From NCBI GenBank assembly GCA_021613335.1, contig JAJTWR010000159.1, positions 3,417,001-3,481,000 on the forward strand: a stretch of 64,000 nucleotides of DNA, written 5' to 3'. The translations under genes and the position numbers were made by a program. Under the pieces are notes generated by a model. That model was not told the DNA's origin. It did no database searches and worked only from the letters and a program-made list of their open reading frames with translations. Positions 1-11,140 of the stretch are shown here, piece by piece. The stretch comes from Whitmania pigra (taxonomy: Eukaryota; Annelida; Clitellata; Hirudinida; Haemopidae). Position 1 is the stretch's first letter, and the number at the start of each line of letters is the position of its first letter.

Positions 1-871
1 GTAATAGAACCATACCTGTCTGATGACACTTTCAACTCACTTGTATGGAGGCCGAATGTTCCACAATTGATAAATGACAAACTAAGTGATGCTAAACCAT
101 CTCAAAATGAAAAAGAAACTACAGAGGAACGTGACTATACAGTTGAACATTTTATTTTTTTGACCACCTTATGAAGCTTATGCATGTCTTGAACATCTTG
201 TATACTGCATCTTATAAGTGCGCGAATCTGCTCAAGGTAACACATAAAAATCAATTTGCATTTACTAAATTGAACCTGATTAATTTGAGATTTAAAGACT
301 GTAATATCTAATATCATTTATTTTGTTAACTGGTTTTAGTAATAATAATCGTTTAATGCAATGACGAGTTGATTCATCTTTAGACAAGAGGTTTTGTTGG
401 TGATGCACCAATATTTTGGAGGGAATTTTTTCTACTAAACGAATACCTGAAAGATGTAATAATAAATCCATCAAAACGAGGTTACATTCCATGGACGATT
501 GAGATCGTCTTAAAGAAATGGTTAAAATTCGTTTTATTACCACCAATATAATGTCTAATAGTTAATACTTTTATAAAACTATTATAAATACGTAATAATT
601 TTATCTTTATAGCCCATTTATGGTTCTATCCAATTGTCATGACTATTTGATGGAAGATTTAATTAAATTGTTAAAAGTCGAACAAATTGATGAGGTGATG
701 TTGATTAAAATTAAAATAACTTGATGACTTTTTAAACAACATTAAGGATATACTAATTATCTTATTAATTAACAAATTTTATTTGGATGGAGTGCAGATC
801 ACGCAAGAGAGTTATTTTATGCCTTAAATACTTCGTATCCTAAGGATAATCAGCGTTTATATTGGAATTGA
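1..871 (+). pseudogene. 3' end of an unrecognised split gene, possibly broken
   Basis: The first bases read as coding without a start, so the gene begins outside the window. Pieces that fit one protein are 1-236 (ending LLK before GTAACA), 384-520 (starting TRGFVGDAP after TTTAG), 613-694 (PFMVLSNCHDYLMEDL) and 798-871 (DHARELFYAL, ending in TGA). The phases of the first three pieces agree: 0 into 384, and 2 into 613. Two faults are visible. The frame breaks inside a run of seven T at 155-161; one extra T would join VEHFIF to FDHLMKLMHV. The 694/798 junction is also one base out of phase. The protein is rich in leucine and aromatic residues, as in helical repeat proteins, but I do not recognise the family. 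It may be a pseudogene or a real gene with sequence errors. AATAAA follows 27 bases after the stop. Confidence 0.5.
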
Positions 872-897
872 ATTGATTTCTTATTGAAAATACTCAC

Positions 898-903
898 AAT
901 AAA
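898..903 (+). terminator. poly(A) signal AATAAA
   Basis: A canonical AATAAA lies 27 bases after the TGA that closes the last exon of the partial gene at the window start. This supports a transcript end here. Confidence 0.45.
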
Positions 904-1057
904 CAAACTGTCATGTCTTTTGTATCGGACTCCACTTTATTGAAAAGCAGTAGTTTGTTTTATTTCGAAAACAAATGAAATCGAGACACCACTACTTAAT
1001 GAAGTCACTAACCCTAACTCCGAACCTAACCAAATCGGGAGAAGCTTTATAGCTTTT

Positions 1058-1165
1058 TTTTTATTAATGACCGTTGCTTGCATAGCTAAAGAATTAGGAA
1101 AGTGTTCCCGCAACGGGTTTCGAATCCGCACCGCCATTGTGAGAGGTCATGCGGGCTTAACAAAT
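1058..1165 (-). mobile_element. tRNA-like SINE relic, family B
   Basis: Read on the minus strand, this copy has a B-box-like GGATTCGAAACCC next to ATGGCGGTGC, then a tail AGCTATGCAAGCAACGG followed by an A-rich TTAATAAAAA. The same block order occurs at 30735 and, inverted, at 40985. The copy is degenerate. Confidence 0.5.
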
Positions 1166-1592
1166 TGTGACCAGATTCCAGACAACGTTTCACCTGCAAA
1201 CCTAAAGTATGTTCTGTCGTTGATTGTCTTGCCTTGTGAATCAAGATAACGTTCGTGTGGCAGTCAGGGACGCAATTTCAGCAAACCCTCGCATAACTTG
1301 AGAAGGCCTTTTTTGCTTCTAGCCAAAATCTGGGGAGAGCTAAAAGAAACCTTTTTAATTTATTAATTTGAATTGTAATAATGTAATCCTAAACAAATCA
1401 TTAATTAACAATTAAATAATTCATTATTACCAAACCAGTCAATTATATTGCTTAATTAATTATCAACTATCTAATTTGTTATTAACTAATTTTTAGGTGA
1501 TTGATTAATTATTATCAATTAATTAATTCTAAATTCTTTTATTTTATTTCTAAAAAACATTACTAATTTCTTGTCGGAAATTTCCAAAACCA

Positions 1593-1674
1593 TGGATGGA
1601 TGGATGGATATATGGATGGATGGATGGATGGATGGATGGATGGATGGAATGACGGATGAATGGATGGAAGGATG
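1593..1674. repeat. GGAT microsatellite
   Basis: An imperfect (TGGA)n array. The same motif forms a much longer array at 63214-63540. Confidence 0.9.
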
Positions 1675-1866
1675 AATCTTTATTTCGAAGGTCAGTTGAA
1701 ATGGCGGAAGTTTGGATTTCCCGGCATTTAAAGGACCAATAAAGTTAAATCTTTCTTGGACGCCTCTAAAAGCAGCATTGAGCCACCAAACATCCTCTGC
1801 ATAATATCACTCACAGGTGCCTAATTGGCGTGGTGATAATGATAGTGGAGGTAATTACAACGGTAC

Positions 1867-2273
<407 letters not shown>

Positions 2274-2279
2274 CTATTT

Positions 2280-3300
2280 TTGTATAACAAAAATAACAGA
2301 TATGATTAAATAAAATCTGATATAAAATCATTAAAAGTCCTGTGCATCATCTTGTTGCAGTTATAACTTTTTAATATTAAATTTAACCATCTCCTTATCA
2401 GCAACAAACTTTATGGCAATTCCCTATTAACTTATATCATTCTAATTTTCTGAACTAATCAATTCCTAATATTTCTAAATAAATTCTAAATGCAAAAATA
2501 ATTAACAGCAGAAAATTAGAGATAACATTTGAGCATTTCAGTTGACCAAAGATAACATAATCTCGTGAAAAGATGAACGTCACTTAAATGTCTTTGCTCA
2601 GAGCGTGTCACCAGCGTATCTGTTAAAGATAAATAATTACTTCTTCTCGAGGAAATGGAATAAAATAAATTCATCCTTTGAAGGAAACAATGAAACTCAG
2701 CAGCATCTTTCCAGACATTTTCAACTCCATCATCAATGGAAGAAGATCATTTCCATTACTTGTCTCCAGGGAATGCTGTGTTATAATTGTGGAGGATTTC
2801 TGCACATGAGTTTTTTTCCATATTTTCAATTATAATTAAATGAAGTGAAATATGCAGTATGTGCCTTGTTTATTATTCCTTGTGATGCTCAAATGCCAAA
2901 CACTTGAAGTCCAGTGATGGGTTTACAATGTAAACTTTACAGTTTCAACTTTACACAACTAAAACGATAACGAGTACCCATTACGAACATCATTAAAAAG
3001 ACGGAAAACAAATACATAAAATAAGACTAAGGATTTTGAAATATTTATGACATGAAATACTTTTTAATCTAATATTTACAATAGGAAATACATTTAAATT
3101 CAATATTTACATCCTCCACTGAAACAGAAACAAGCGGCTAACAAATTAAATATTGAATGAAGAATAAACTTGATGACGTCATAAATACATCACATCCATT
3201 TACCTGCTCCAACGCCCCGAGTGAAATGGAGTGAACATAGAAACGGTTTTTGTGCATCAATGCAGCTTTTCACCACTTTAATGGCCATTCCCCCGATGGA
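2280..3300. other. Non-coding stretch
   Basis: AT-rich sequence with only short open frames of random-looking composition. No gene, RNA or repeat is recognised. Confidence 0.5.
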
Positions 3301-3450
3301 CCAACCATCATCATCATCATCGTCACCATCACCACCATCATCATTATCACCATCATCACCACTACCCTCATCATCATCATAACCAACATCATCATCATCA
3401 CCACCATCATCATCAACACCACCATCGTCGAATGTCATCGCTATCATCAT
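3301..3450. repeat. ATC/ACC microsatellite, degenerate
   Basis: Repeating ATC and ACC triplets with many substitutions. Both strands give low-complexity open frames (polyI/T and polyD/G). Confidence 0.9.
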
Positions 3451-3673
3451 AGTCACTTTCATAATCGATCGGTCATCCATAATTTAATTAATTAATTAAA
3501 ATCATTACATTATTAATCGGAGAAGAAAGTTAAATTAAAGTTATTAACACGTCAGAAGATCAATTTGAGATTTGATCTTAAACGTGAATATAGCATGAAA
3601 TATAACATTATAATATGAAATATATTACATTATAATATAAAATGCAACACATACATTATGACTTGAAATATAG

Positions 3674-4108
3674 TACAGGTTTTGGCAAAATGATCTGACA
3701 CATTTGAATGTTTAATAAAAGCATATTGTCGAGGACGTTTTTGGAAAGTTGTCCATTACTCGACAAATCATTTCACGTGGAATGGCAGCGATTTCTCGGC
3801 AAATGACATCTTTCAATTGTTCAATAGATCCTGTGTATACCTTTGATATTAGTAATATATCCCCTAAAAAATTACAAGAGTTTAAGTCAGGTGATCGGGT
3901 GTAATAAATTCTCTGAAATTATTGAAATTGCCGTCTTTTCTTGAAAAGCATTTCCGTAATCATTAAAAGCAAACCTTGTGTAAATGTTTATGTAACTTTT
4001 GTAAATTTTAAAACGAAATAAGGCAAAATAGCATCAAATGTACACTTTTATTTTAATTTGCTTGTATTAAGATTATAAATGCGTCAGATCATTTTGATCA
4101 ACACTGTA
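3674..4108 (-). mobile_element. Deleted Tc1/mariner-family transposon relic
   Basis: Both ends carry an inverted repeat of about 30 bp. The left end reads TACAGGTTTTGGCAAAATGA and the right end, inverted, reads TACAGTGTTGATCAAAATGA; both continue into TCTGACRCATTT. TA dinucleotides flank the element. Inside, on the minus strand near 3730-3840, is a stretch resembling the C-terminal end of a mariner-type transposase (SIEQLKDVICREIAAIP, then MICRVMDNFP). Just before it are traces of the usual PDL-x-P-x-DF-x-LWGY block, with stops. At only 435 bp and with broken frames, it is an internally deleted, inactive copy. Confidence 0.75.
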
Positions 4109-4665
4109 TATTATGATAGAAAAATTTAATACATATATTACTTATTGAAATATAATTTAATATAGAATGTAATACATACATGATAATATGAAATGTAATA
4201 TATTATAATACAAAATGTAATACATATATCATATTATATTCATCGAGTAATGAGCATCGACACAAAAAAGCATGATTTCATCAAAGGATGTCAACCCCTG
4301 AGTTTTTGGTGCAAAAGAACAGATGGCCCCGAAACCTACACGCTTCTGTCTGTGTCATGTTTGAATAAAAAAAATATTTCATAACTATTCATTTAATAAT
4401 AACATTAATAATAGTAATTTATTTTATATTTGACTATATTATTATATTACATTTAAATTATTGATGTTGTAAACAGGAATAATTTCATTAATTAATAATA
4501 ATAAAAAAATTATAATAATCATTTATTTTAAGTATAAATATAAATTGTTATTGTTGTTGTAAATAGGAATAATTTTTACGGGGAACAATGGATGAGGTTC
4601 ATTAGCGATCTCACTTCGATAAATTAACAAGAGGTGCCTGCGACAGGTGCTCATCGAAATTGGGA
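4109..4665. other. Non-coding stretch
   Basis: AT-rich sequence with ATATAATA-type words. I see nothing that suggests a gene. Confidence 0.5.
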
Positions 4666-4669
4666 TTCC

Positions 4670-4890
4670 ATTCGATGATGACTGTGACGCCGACGATGAT
4701 GACGATGACGAAGGTAGGCCATGATGATAATGATGCTGGGGTAGGTGAGGATGATGACGATGATGAAGGTACGTGATGATGACGATAGTGGAGGTAGGTG
4801 ATACTACAATGACGATTGCAGCGGCCATGATGATGATAATTATGGAATCAGGATAGTTATTATTGTTATGTTGATGATGATGCAAGAGGA
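4670..4890. repeat. Degenerate GAT-rich microsatellite
   Basis: Interrupted GATGAT/GACGAT repeats with a larger period containing GTAGGTGA. No convincing coding potential. Confidence 0.75.
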
Positions 4891-5085
4891 TGTGGTTAAT
4901 CCAGAGATTGCTCATCTATCGATTCTTTCAGACGCCGTGGATGTTCTTGTTGAAGATGCTCATATATCCAATCAGCTAATTGAGGAACTACAGTGTGATT
5001 TAAGATAACTACTCTGCAAACAGGTGTCTCCATGGATACGATGATTAAGCGTCTGTTAGGAGATTGCACAACAATGTCCATAAGA

Positions 5086-5415
5086 GTGAGTGGGTGAGTG
5101 AGTGAGTGAGTGAGTGAGTGAGTGAGTGAGTGAGTGAGTGAGTGGTGAGTGAGTGAGTGTGAGTGAGTGAGTGAGTGAGTGAGTGCGTGAGTGAGTGAGT
5201 GAGTGTGAGTGAGTGAGTGAGTGAGTGAGTGAGTGAGTGAGTGAGTGAGTGAGTGATGAGTGAGTGAGTGAGTGAGAGTGAGTGAGTGAGTGAGGTGAGT
5301 GAGTGAGTGAGTGAGTGAGTGAGTGAGTGAAGTGAGTGAGTGAGTGCGTGAGTGAGTGAGTGAGTGAGTTGAGTGAGTGAGTGAGTGAGTGAGTGAGGAG
5401 TGAGTGAGTGAGTGA
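5086..5415. repeat. TGAG microsatellite, about 330 bp
   Basis: A (GTGA)n array with about ten interruptions (one-base slips and GTGC variants). These shift the frame and produce overlapping THSL-type open frames that are not genes. Confidence 0.97.
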
Positions 5416-6327
5416 TCGATCCTGACACGAAGTGGCAGCAAAGGTTTCACATCTCGGAGGACTTCCACGGCCATTAGCGATGATTCGATTTGCTAAATTC
5501 TCTAGAACTTTATGTTATAAAATCAAGTTATTAATATCATTAATTTTTACAAGATAATTAACAATATAAATTTAATAAAAATAATACTTAATAAAATCAA
5601 CGCAACCAGATCAACGAAAAAATTGCGAAAACTCTTCTACGATATTTTATCATTTCCGTTGAAACAAATCTGATTTCTTGCAACTTTCTACTTTTTCTGT
5701 AAAACTCGATTAATCTATAACACTTTGTTGCGGTCACAAGCCAGCAACAATATTCCGTTGAATTCTGACATCTGGGTGGTCCTTAATGATTTGCATCATT
5801 ATCATGACCTGATCACTTCCGTTAGAATGATTGTACGTGGATGTCACACGTAATTTCAATAATTCTATTTTTATCGATGGCCGTTTGTTGGAGAACTTTG
5901 TATAAAATCAAGCAACATTCTTTCCGAAAGTCTTTTTATTTTTGGAATCAAGTTATTCCGAAATATTTAAGAATGCATTTGTAATGTAAGTTTTATGGAT
6001 ATCATTATCACCATCTCCACCACACAACCACCGCCATCATCATCATCATCATCATTATTTACAACTGTTTTTCAACTTCAGCAGAAATATGAGGAACGCT
6101 CAACTAAACGTCAACTAAATGAAAGCACTTTTCACTGATAATTAATTTATCATTAATAAGACGACCATGAAAATAAATAATGGTAATTATGGTAATGATG
6201 ATGACGATGTGATAATAATGATGTGATGACGATGTGATGATAATGATGTGTTAACGATGGCGACGTTGTGATGATAATGATGACGAGAACAGCAGCCAAG
6301 ATGTCCAAAGAACATAAACGAAGTCAT
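5416..6327. other. Non-coding flank downstream of FEZF
   Basis: Contains short CAT and GAT repeat patches (about 6000-6060 and 6180-6290). Part of it is probably the FEZF 3' UTR; an AATAAA on the minus strand lies near 5933. No other gene is seen. Confidence 0.45.
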
Positions 6328-7977
6328 TCAGTCGTAGCAGAGCATGAGCTTCCCTTGGTTTAAAAGCTCCAGTTGATCGCCATGCACCCGGTTCAAATCC
6401 TCGTAATGGAATCTTCCGTTGCGAATCGATGAGCCCTCGTCTGAGATCAACTCTTCCTCGCTAGGAACTGCCACCTGCTGACCGGACGAGGGACTCGTGG
6501 AACTGGAAATGTTCGCTTGAACTGCGCTGCTGGAGCTGATGACGTTGCTGATCTTGGACGAGTTGCAGTGGAGTTTGCGCATGTGCTTCTTGAGGTCAAA
6601 GTTTCTACAGAATCCCTTCTCGCAGACGGTGCACGTGTAGGGTTTCCTCTCGTTGTGCGTGTGCATGTGAAAGGTCAGATTGTAGACTTGGTGGAAGGCC
6701 TTGTTGCAGATCTCGCACTTGAACTGTTTCTCCTTGGAATGGGTCAGTCGGTGGTTCTTGTAGTTGCCCTTCTGGTGGAATCCTTTGCCGCAGTACTCGC
6801 AGACGAATGGCTTGAACCCCTGATGGATGCGCAGGTGGGTATTCAGAGTGGAGGAGCGGTTGAAGGCCTTTCCGCACGTTCTACATTTGTGCGGCTTCTC
6901 GGAGGTGTGTATGATCTTGTGACGACACAGGGTACTGGCCTGTCTGAAGCCCTTGTCGCAGACCTTACAAACGAAGGGCCGAGCACCCGTGTGGACGGGC
7001 ATGTGTCTCGTGAGGTTGTAATGGGCGTTGAACTTCTTGCCGCATTCTGGACAGGTGAAGTTCTTTGGAGATTTGGACATGGATTCATCCATGGTTCGTT
7101 GTGATTTTGCCGGATCGTTTTTGTCCGCATGGAATTCATGGATCTGCTGCTGTTCAAGATGATGATGATGATGGAGATATTGTGTTTCTGACAGTTTCTG
7201 AGGAGAACCGGCAGAGACCAACCTGTTATGAGTCAAGTGAGCGGAAGAATTTTCGTCTGTTAAGGTGTAATTGGAAAATGGACGGAAAATATTTTTATGG
7301 TAAAGTTGGCTCCTGGAAGATTGGAATGAAGATGACACGAAGTGGATTATTTGTGGAACGGAGCTCTTTCCTGATTGGAGGGTGCCAGCCACATGATCGA
7401 TGTCTGCGTGAGGCCGAAATTGGCCATTATCGACACTTGGCTTGCTAATCGCCTGATTCCTCGCGCCTGTTACTCCCAAACGTTTCAAACCGTCGAAGTA
7501 GGCGCTCGAATTTCCTGAATCCGGTTTGCAGGATGATTCCACATTCTGATCGTGAAGCGGTAAAAAGCGTTTCCATGAATAAACTCCTCCATTCAAAAAG
7601 TGGTTAAACTTCAAACAATTGTGATGGGAAGCCAGTTGTTGTAGTTGCATGCGCGTTTGTGAATCGAACGAGTTGTTTGTCAACCTCGAACAAAACGGAA
7701 ATGCAGGATTCCTGAGGCAAATTCTGTGGTGAGGACAGAATTCATCGACGTCTCTGTTGGTGTTGTAAGTCTTTGACGATGCCAAAGACTTCTTGGAAGA
7801 CAAGTCGAGTGCTGGTGGATTGGTTTGCAGTTTGTCCCTGCTCGTTTTCGACGGAGGGCCGTTGATAATCCTGTCGATGGAGAAGGCGAGAGTTGAACTC
7901 GAGGGTCTAGTTTCTTGAATTTCTTTCGAACATATCGTAGCTAAAGTAGTTGGAGATTGGAATGATTCTTCTTTCAT
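6328..7977 (-). CDS. FEZF: FEZF-type C2H2 zinc-finger transcriptional repressor
   Basis: A single uninterrupted frame of 549 residues. ATG at 7977 is chosen because an in-frame TAA lies seven codons upstream. Near residues 29-37 is an Eh1 motif (LAFSIDRII), known in this family to recruit Groucho/TLE co-repressors. A long, low-conservation linker follows. Six consecutive C2H2 fingers span about residues 307-472, with FEZF signature words such as [34 protein letters not shown] and [15 protein letters not shown]. All zinc-ligand Cys/His pairs are present. A Ser-rich tail of about 80 residues ends the protein. FEZF1/2 proteins act in the nucleus and specify anterior neural and olfactory or forebrain fates; that role is inferred here from family. 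One member is present, and vertebrate orthologues are split by introns, so the single exon is a feature of this lineage or a processed copy. The TATA-driven upstream region argues against a retrocopy. Confidence 0.96.
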   Translation of the reverse strand: MKEESFQSPTTLATICSKEIQETRPSSSTLAFSIDRIINGPPSKTSRDKLQTNPPALDLSSKKSLASSKTYNTNRDVDEFCPHHRICLRNPAFPFCSRLTNNSFDSQTRMQLQQLASHHNCLKFNHFLNGGVYSWKRFLPLHDQNVESSCKPDSGNSSAYFDGLKRLGVTGARNQAISKPSVDNGQFRPHADIDHVAGTLQSGKSSVPQIIHFVSSSFQSSRSQLYHKNIFRPFSNYTLTDENSSAHLTHNRLVSAGSPQKLSETQYLHHHHHLEQQQIHEFHADKNDPAKSQRTMDESMSKSPKNFTCPECGKKFNAHYNLTRHMPVHTGARPFVCKVCDKGFRQASTLCRHKIIHTSEKPHKCRTCGKAFNRSSTLNTHLRIHQGFKPFVCEYCGKGFHQKGNYKNHRLTHSKEKQFKCEICNKAFHQVYNLTFHMHTHNERKPYTCTVCEKGFCRNFDLKKHMRKLHCNSSKISNVISSSSAVQANISSSTSPSSGQQVAVPSEEELISDEGSSIRNGRFHYEDLNRVHGDQLELLNQGKLMLCYD

Positions 7978-8202
7978 TCTGGTTTGCAAAACTCTTTAAA
8001 TTAAACCCTGCTACGCCCAATTAACTTGTTTGCCTTTGTCTGTCAACGGTTGCTTAATCCAGAAATTTTATGAGGAAACAAAGTAAGCATCCTTCAACAA
8101 AACGTAAAGCGACGTGTCACTTTTCTCAGTTTCAACAAAATAGAAAACAAGACAATCTTAGGCAATTCAATTTCCATCAACCACCCAATCACATTCCAGC
8201 GG

Positions 8203-8270
8203 TATTTATAGCAGCCAGTAGCATCACGGCGTGCGGTTCAGTGGCGCCTCCCAGGATGGAATCTTATTGG
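8203..8270 (-). promoter_or_regulatory. Probable FEZF core promoter (TATA and CCAAT boxes)
   Basis: On the minus strand, TATAAATA lies at 8203-8210 and a CCAAT word at 8266-8270, about 60 bp further upstream. Transcription would start near 8175, giving a 5' UTR of about 200 bases before the ATG at 7977. The surrounding 200 bp is noticeably richer in GC than its flanks. Confidence 0.55.
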
Positions 8271-8284
8271 TGGAAAAACGTTTG

Positions 8285-11140
8285 AAAGTATTTTATGGAA
8301 GGAGAATTGATGACGTCATGTGGTAATTGTGCATTACGGTAATTAGGTGAACCTTCATCACGTTTAATGCTGAGAATCGAAAGGTCGCCAAAACAACATT
8401 CCTGGTGCAACTTTTTCACTTCTAATTTTTATTCAAATGTTTAATCTCACATTTAAATCGATTTACATTTAAAATAACGTTTACATTAATTTTAAAAAGG
8501 GAGTCACATTTAGTAACTGACGTCATTGTAATTGAACAAGTGTCAGTGACGTAAAAATTAAGACCTTTTTAGATTTTTAGCACTTTTTGTATGTTATCTA
8601 AAAATTCGTTTTACTTTAAAAACATCGTTTGAAACATTAATCTCCCAGATTAAGAAATGTTCGCGGGAAATAAAATGGAAGACGTTTCTGCGCTAATGAA
8701 GAAGGAACATGCGTGCCAGGTGGTTGCGCAACTCCTTTCAAGTCCCACACAGGAAGGTGTCAAAGGAAAGTTGCTTTGCGTGGCTCTCTCGTGATGAGCC
8801 AAATTGCTGGCAAATCTGAAGAAAGCCTCTTTTCACAAACTCTGCGTGTGTCTTCGGCATGAATTAATCAGCATTATTCTCAATCGTTTCTTAGCGGGTA
8901 GTACAAGGATTCCAAGGAGACATAGAAAAGGTTCACTTGGCGCTCCTCTGGTTTTTCTGTCTGCTATATAGCCATAATATATAGCCATGCAATGTCTGAA
9001 CTTTTTTCAATTTGACAAAACAGAACAAAAATGTGCCTCGATTGATCTCCAACAGCGCTTACCCTCACGTCGGAAATATTGTCATCGGTTGTTCAAACAT
9101 AGCTAAGATCTAATCGTTTCTTCAGAGATAAACAAACATCATCAGGTCTTGAACTGTCAACCCACACGTTGGGCAAACTAATTAGCGTGTTCACTGTGCG
9201 AGTCGAAGCGTGCGAGGTCTCGTAGGCTACTGATGTATCATGAAAGGTTAGAGCGGGAGGTAATCTCTTGATTATCAACTCCACACATTCGTGCCATCTT
9301 TGATCTTCCAGCGTTTTCAGACGAGTGGGATAAGGTGATGGTGAAGACGGTTTCTGTTCTTTTACCATCTCAAAAACTTATGAATTAGGAAATTATAAAT
9401 ACTTGTTTTTTTATCATAGCCAATTATTATTATTATTTTAATTATCGTTATTTTATTGATTTGTATTATCTGCTCCAGGACCAAACGTCAGATAAACGCC
9501 ATCAATTATAGCTGATCAACCACATGAGTGCCGAACATTGTTGAAAGTCTTCTCACAGCACAAATTTAAGCAATTTATTTTCAATTCGTTATTTTCATCG
9601 AAACAAGACATCTCAGTTTTTTCCCGGAGTTAACCCTTCATACTTCATAACCAAAGGTTAGAAGTTTCAGCATCGAAATAATTGAGAAAACCTTAAACAT
9701 AGTTGTCATTAATTACTTGATATTATAAGTAAATCTTACATGTTATCTTGAAAGTCATTATTCGATAATTAGCCAATCTGCAGGCCCGGACTTTGAGAAC
9801 CACCCAACGATCAAAATATAAAATTCTTGAGGGTCGATTACTCCCTAAACCGACACAAATGGAATCATAGTTCTACTATCACCGCTCATCTAAACTGCCG
9901 ACAACACTACCAGCAAGTAAATCTGTTAATTAGCAGTTTGCTTTTGGAGCCCCGACTGGGGTCTACAAGCCCCATGGCGAAAGCAATAAAGCGGTTCGAA
10001 GCACAGGACTGGAGCGAACCAACCAAAAACTTGAAGATCTTCAATTGACTAGCTGTAACTAAATTACAGACAATTACGAATGCTAACAAGAATCCTACTT
10101 TATAGCAGCACGTATCATAACATGGCCACTAAATTCAATTTTTGGCGCCCAACCCATAACGGTTGTTTCCACACCACTAAACCTGTAACACAACACTTTA
10201 TTCCAATAAACCAGAGTGCAGCAGGTGAACCCTGTAAAACCACGTTCAAACCAACCAGAATTTATGGTTAATATAATTGATGTGACTTAATTAGGTTGAA
10301 ATAATCTGACATAGGGCATGTGGTCCAAAATCAACTTAACTAGATGTTAGGTAATAAAATATAATTATGTTCTCAAAAACATCAGTCATCAAACATCTCT
10401 TTGCATGAGGCAATGAGTTTGGAACTAAAGAACCAACTGCATTTGAAACCGGGTCACATAAAATATATCGAAGGAGTCCATTCAATTCAAACATCCGAGG
10501 CAAGTTTTCTTATAATTTGCAACAACTTTGTAAGACTCAGTAAAATAATTTCAAATGGCCAACACTCGACGACAAATATTCCCCCAAAACCACAATCGAT
10601 GTTGTCGAAGCGGACGTGGTGATAATCGACGAAAAATGGCGGACAACAACATAAAATGGTGAAATTGAATAAATATCATGTTCCTGCAGAGAGGAATGAG
10701 ATGCCACGAAAATAACCACAAAATGTAAGAACATGTAACTGTTCTTGGCAATAAGCGGGCGTTGCGCAATGTTACGCAACTTTTGGTGAAAGAGCAGCGT
10801 CAAGTGATCAACACGTGACGCTTTCAAAGCATCGTGACAAATTGCGCAGCAGATATGATATCTGTCGAATCCGGAGATTATCGAAGTTAAATAAGAACCC
10901 TCCTAAGAATAAACGAGCGATCCTGACTTACAACTGAATGCCTACTCTTCTGCCTATCCGCGAATCCCGTGAAGTCCGTCGCAATCGTCGGCACTAATCG
11001 ACCGAGGAAAATCAAGAAAATAGCCGCTGAGGTAAACGTCGGAAAAAATTGAAAGAATAAAAACATCTAGTTCAAGGCTGCAAATCCAATCTAATTTTTT
11101 AATTTCTTCTAACACGACGCCGGACTCTGGAATGGAGACC
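8285..11140. other. Intergenic region between FEZF and ADIPOR
   Basis: Mostly AT-rich non-coding DNA. A higher-complexity patch at about 8640-8960 includes a small frame at 8675-8794 (39 aa), and a 91-aa minus frame lies at 9093-9368. A block at 9945-10005 (GAGCCCCGACT... then ATGGCG) resembles part of the SINE at 16296. I cannot assign a gene. Confidence 0.45.
9093..9368 (-). CDS. Hypothetical 91-aa open frame
   Basis: It opens with an ATG on the minus strand and has a fairly balanced composition for this AT-rich DNA (RLKTLEDQRWHECVELIIKR near the start). It has no recognised motif, signal peptide or membrane segment. It could be an unrecognised exon or chance. Confidence 0.2.
   Translation of the reverse strand: MVKEQKPSSPSPYPTRLKTLEDQRWHECVELIIKRLPPALTFHDTSVAYETSHASTRTVNTLISLPNVWVDSSRPDDVCLSLKKRLDLSYV

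Larger units (their letters stand above)
871..1590. other. Non-coding stretch
   Basis: Apart from the SINE relic, this is AT-rich sequence full of TTAATTAAT-type words. I see no gene. Confidence 0.5.

Noticed and set aside
4896..5474. 192-aa THSL-repeat frame
   Set aside because: It is a translation of the TGAG array. The flanking residues show no domain and overlapping frames are equally open.
6517..7104. 195-aa plus-strand frame over the FEZF fingers
   Set aside because: It is the antisense shadow of the zinc-finger exon and has no independent support.
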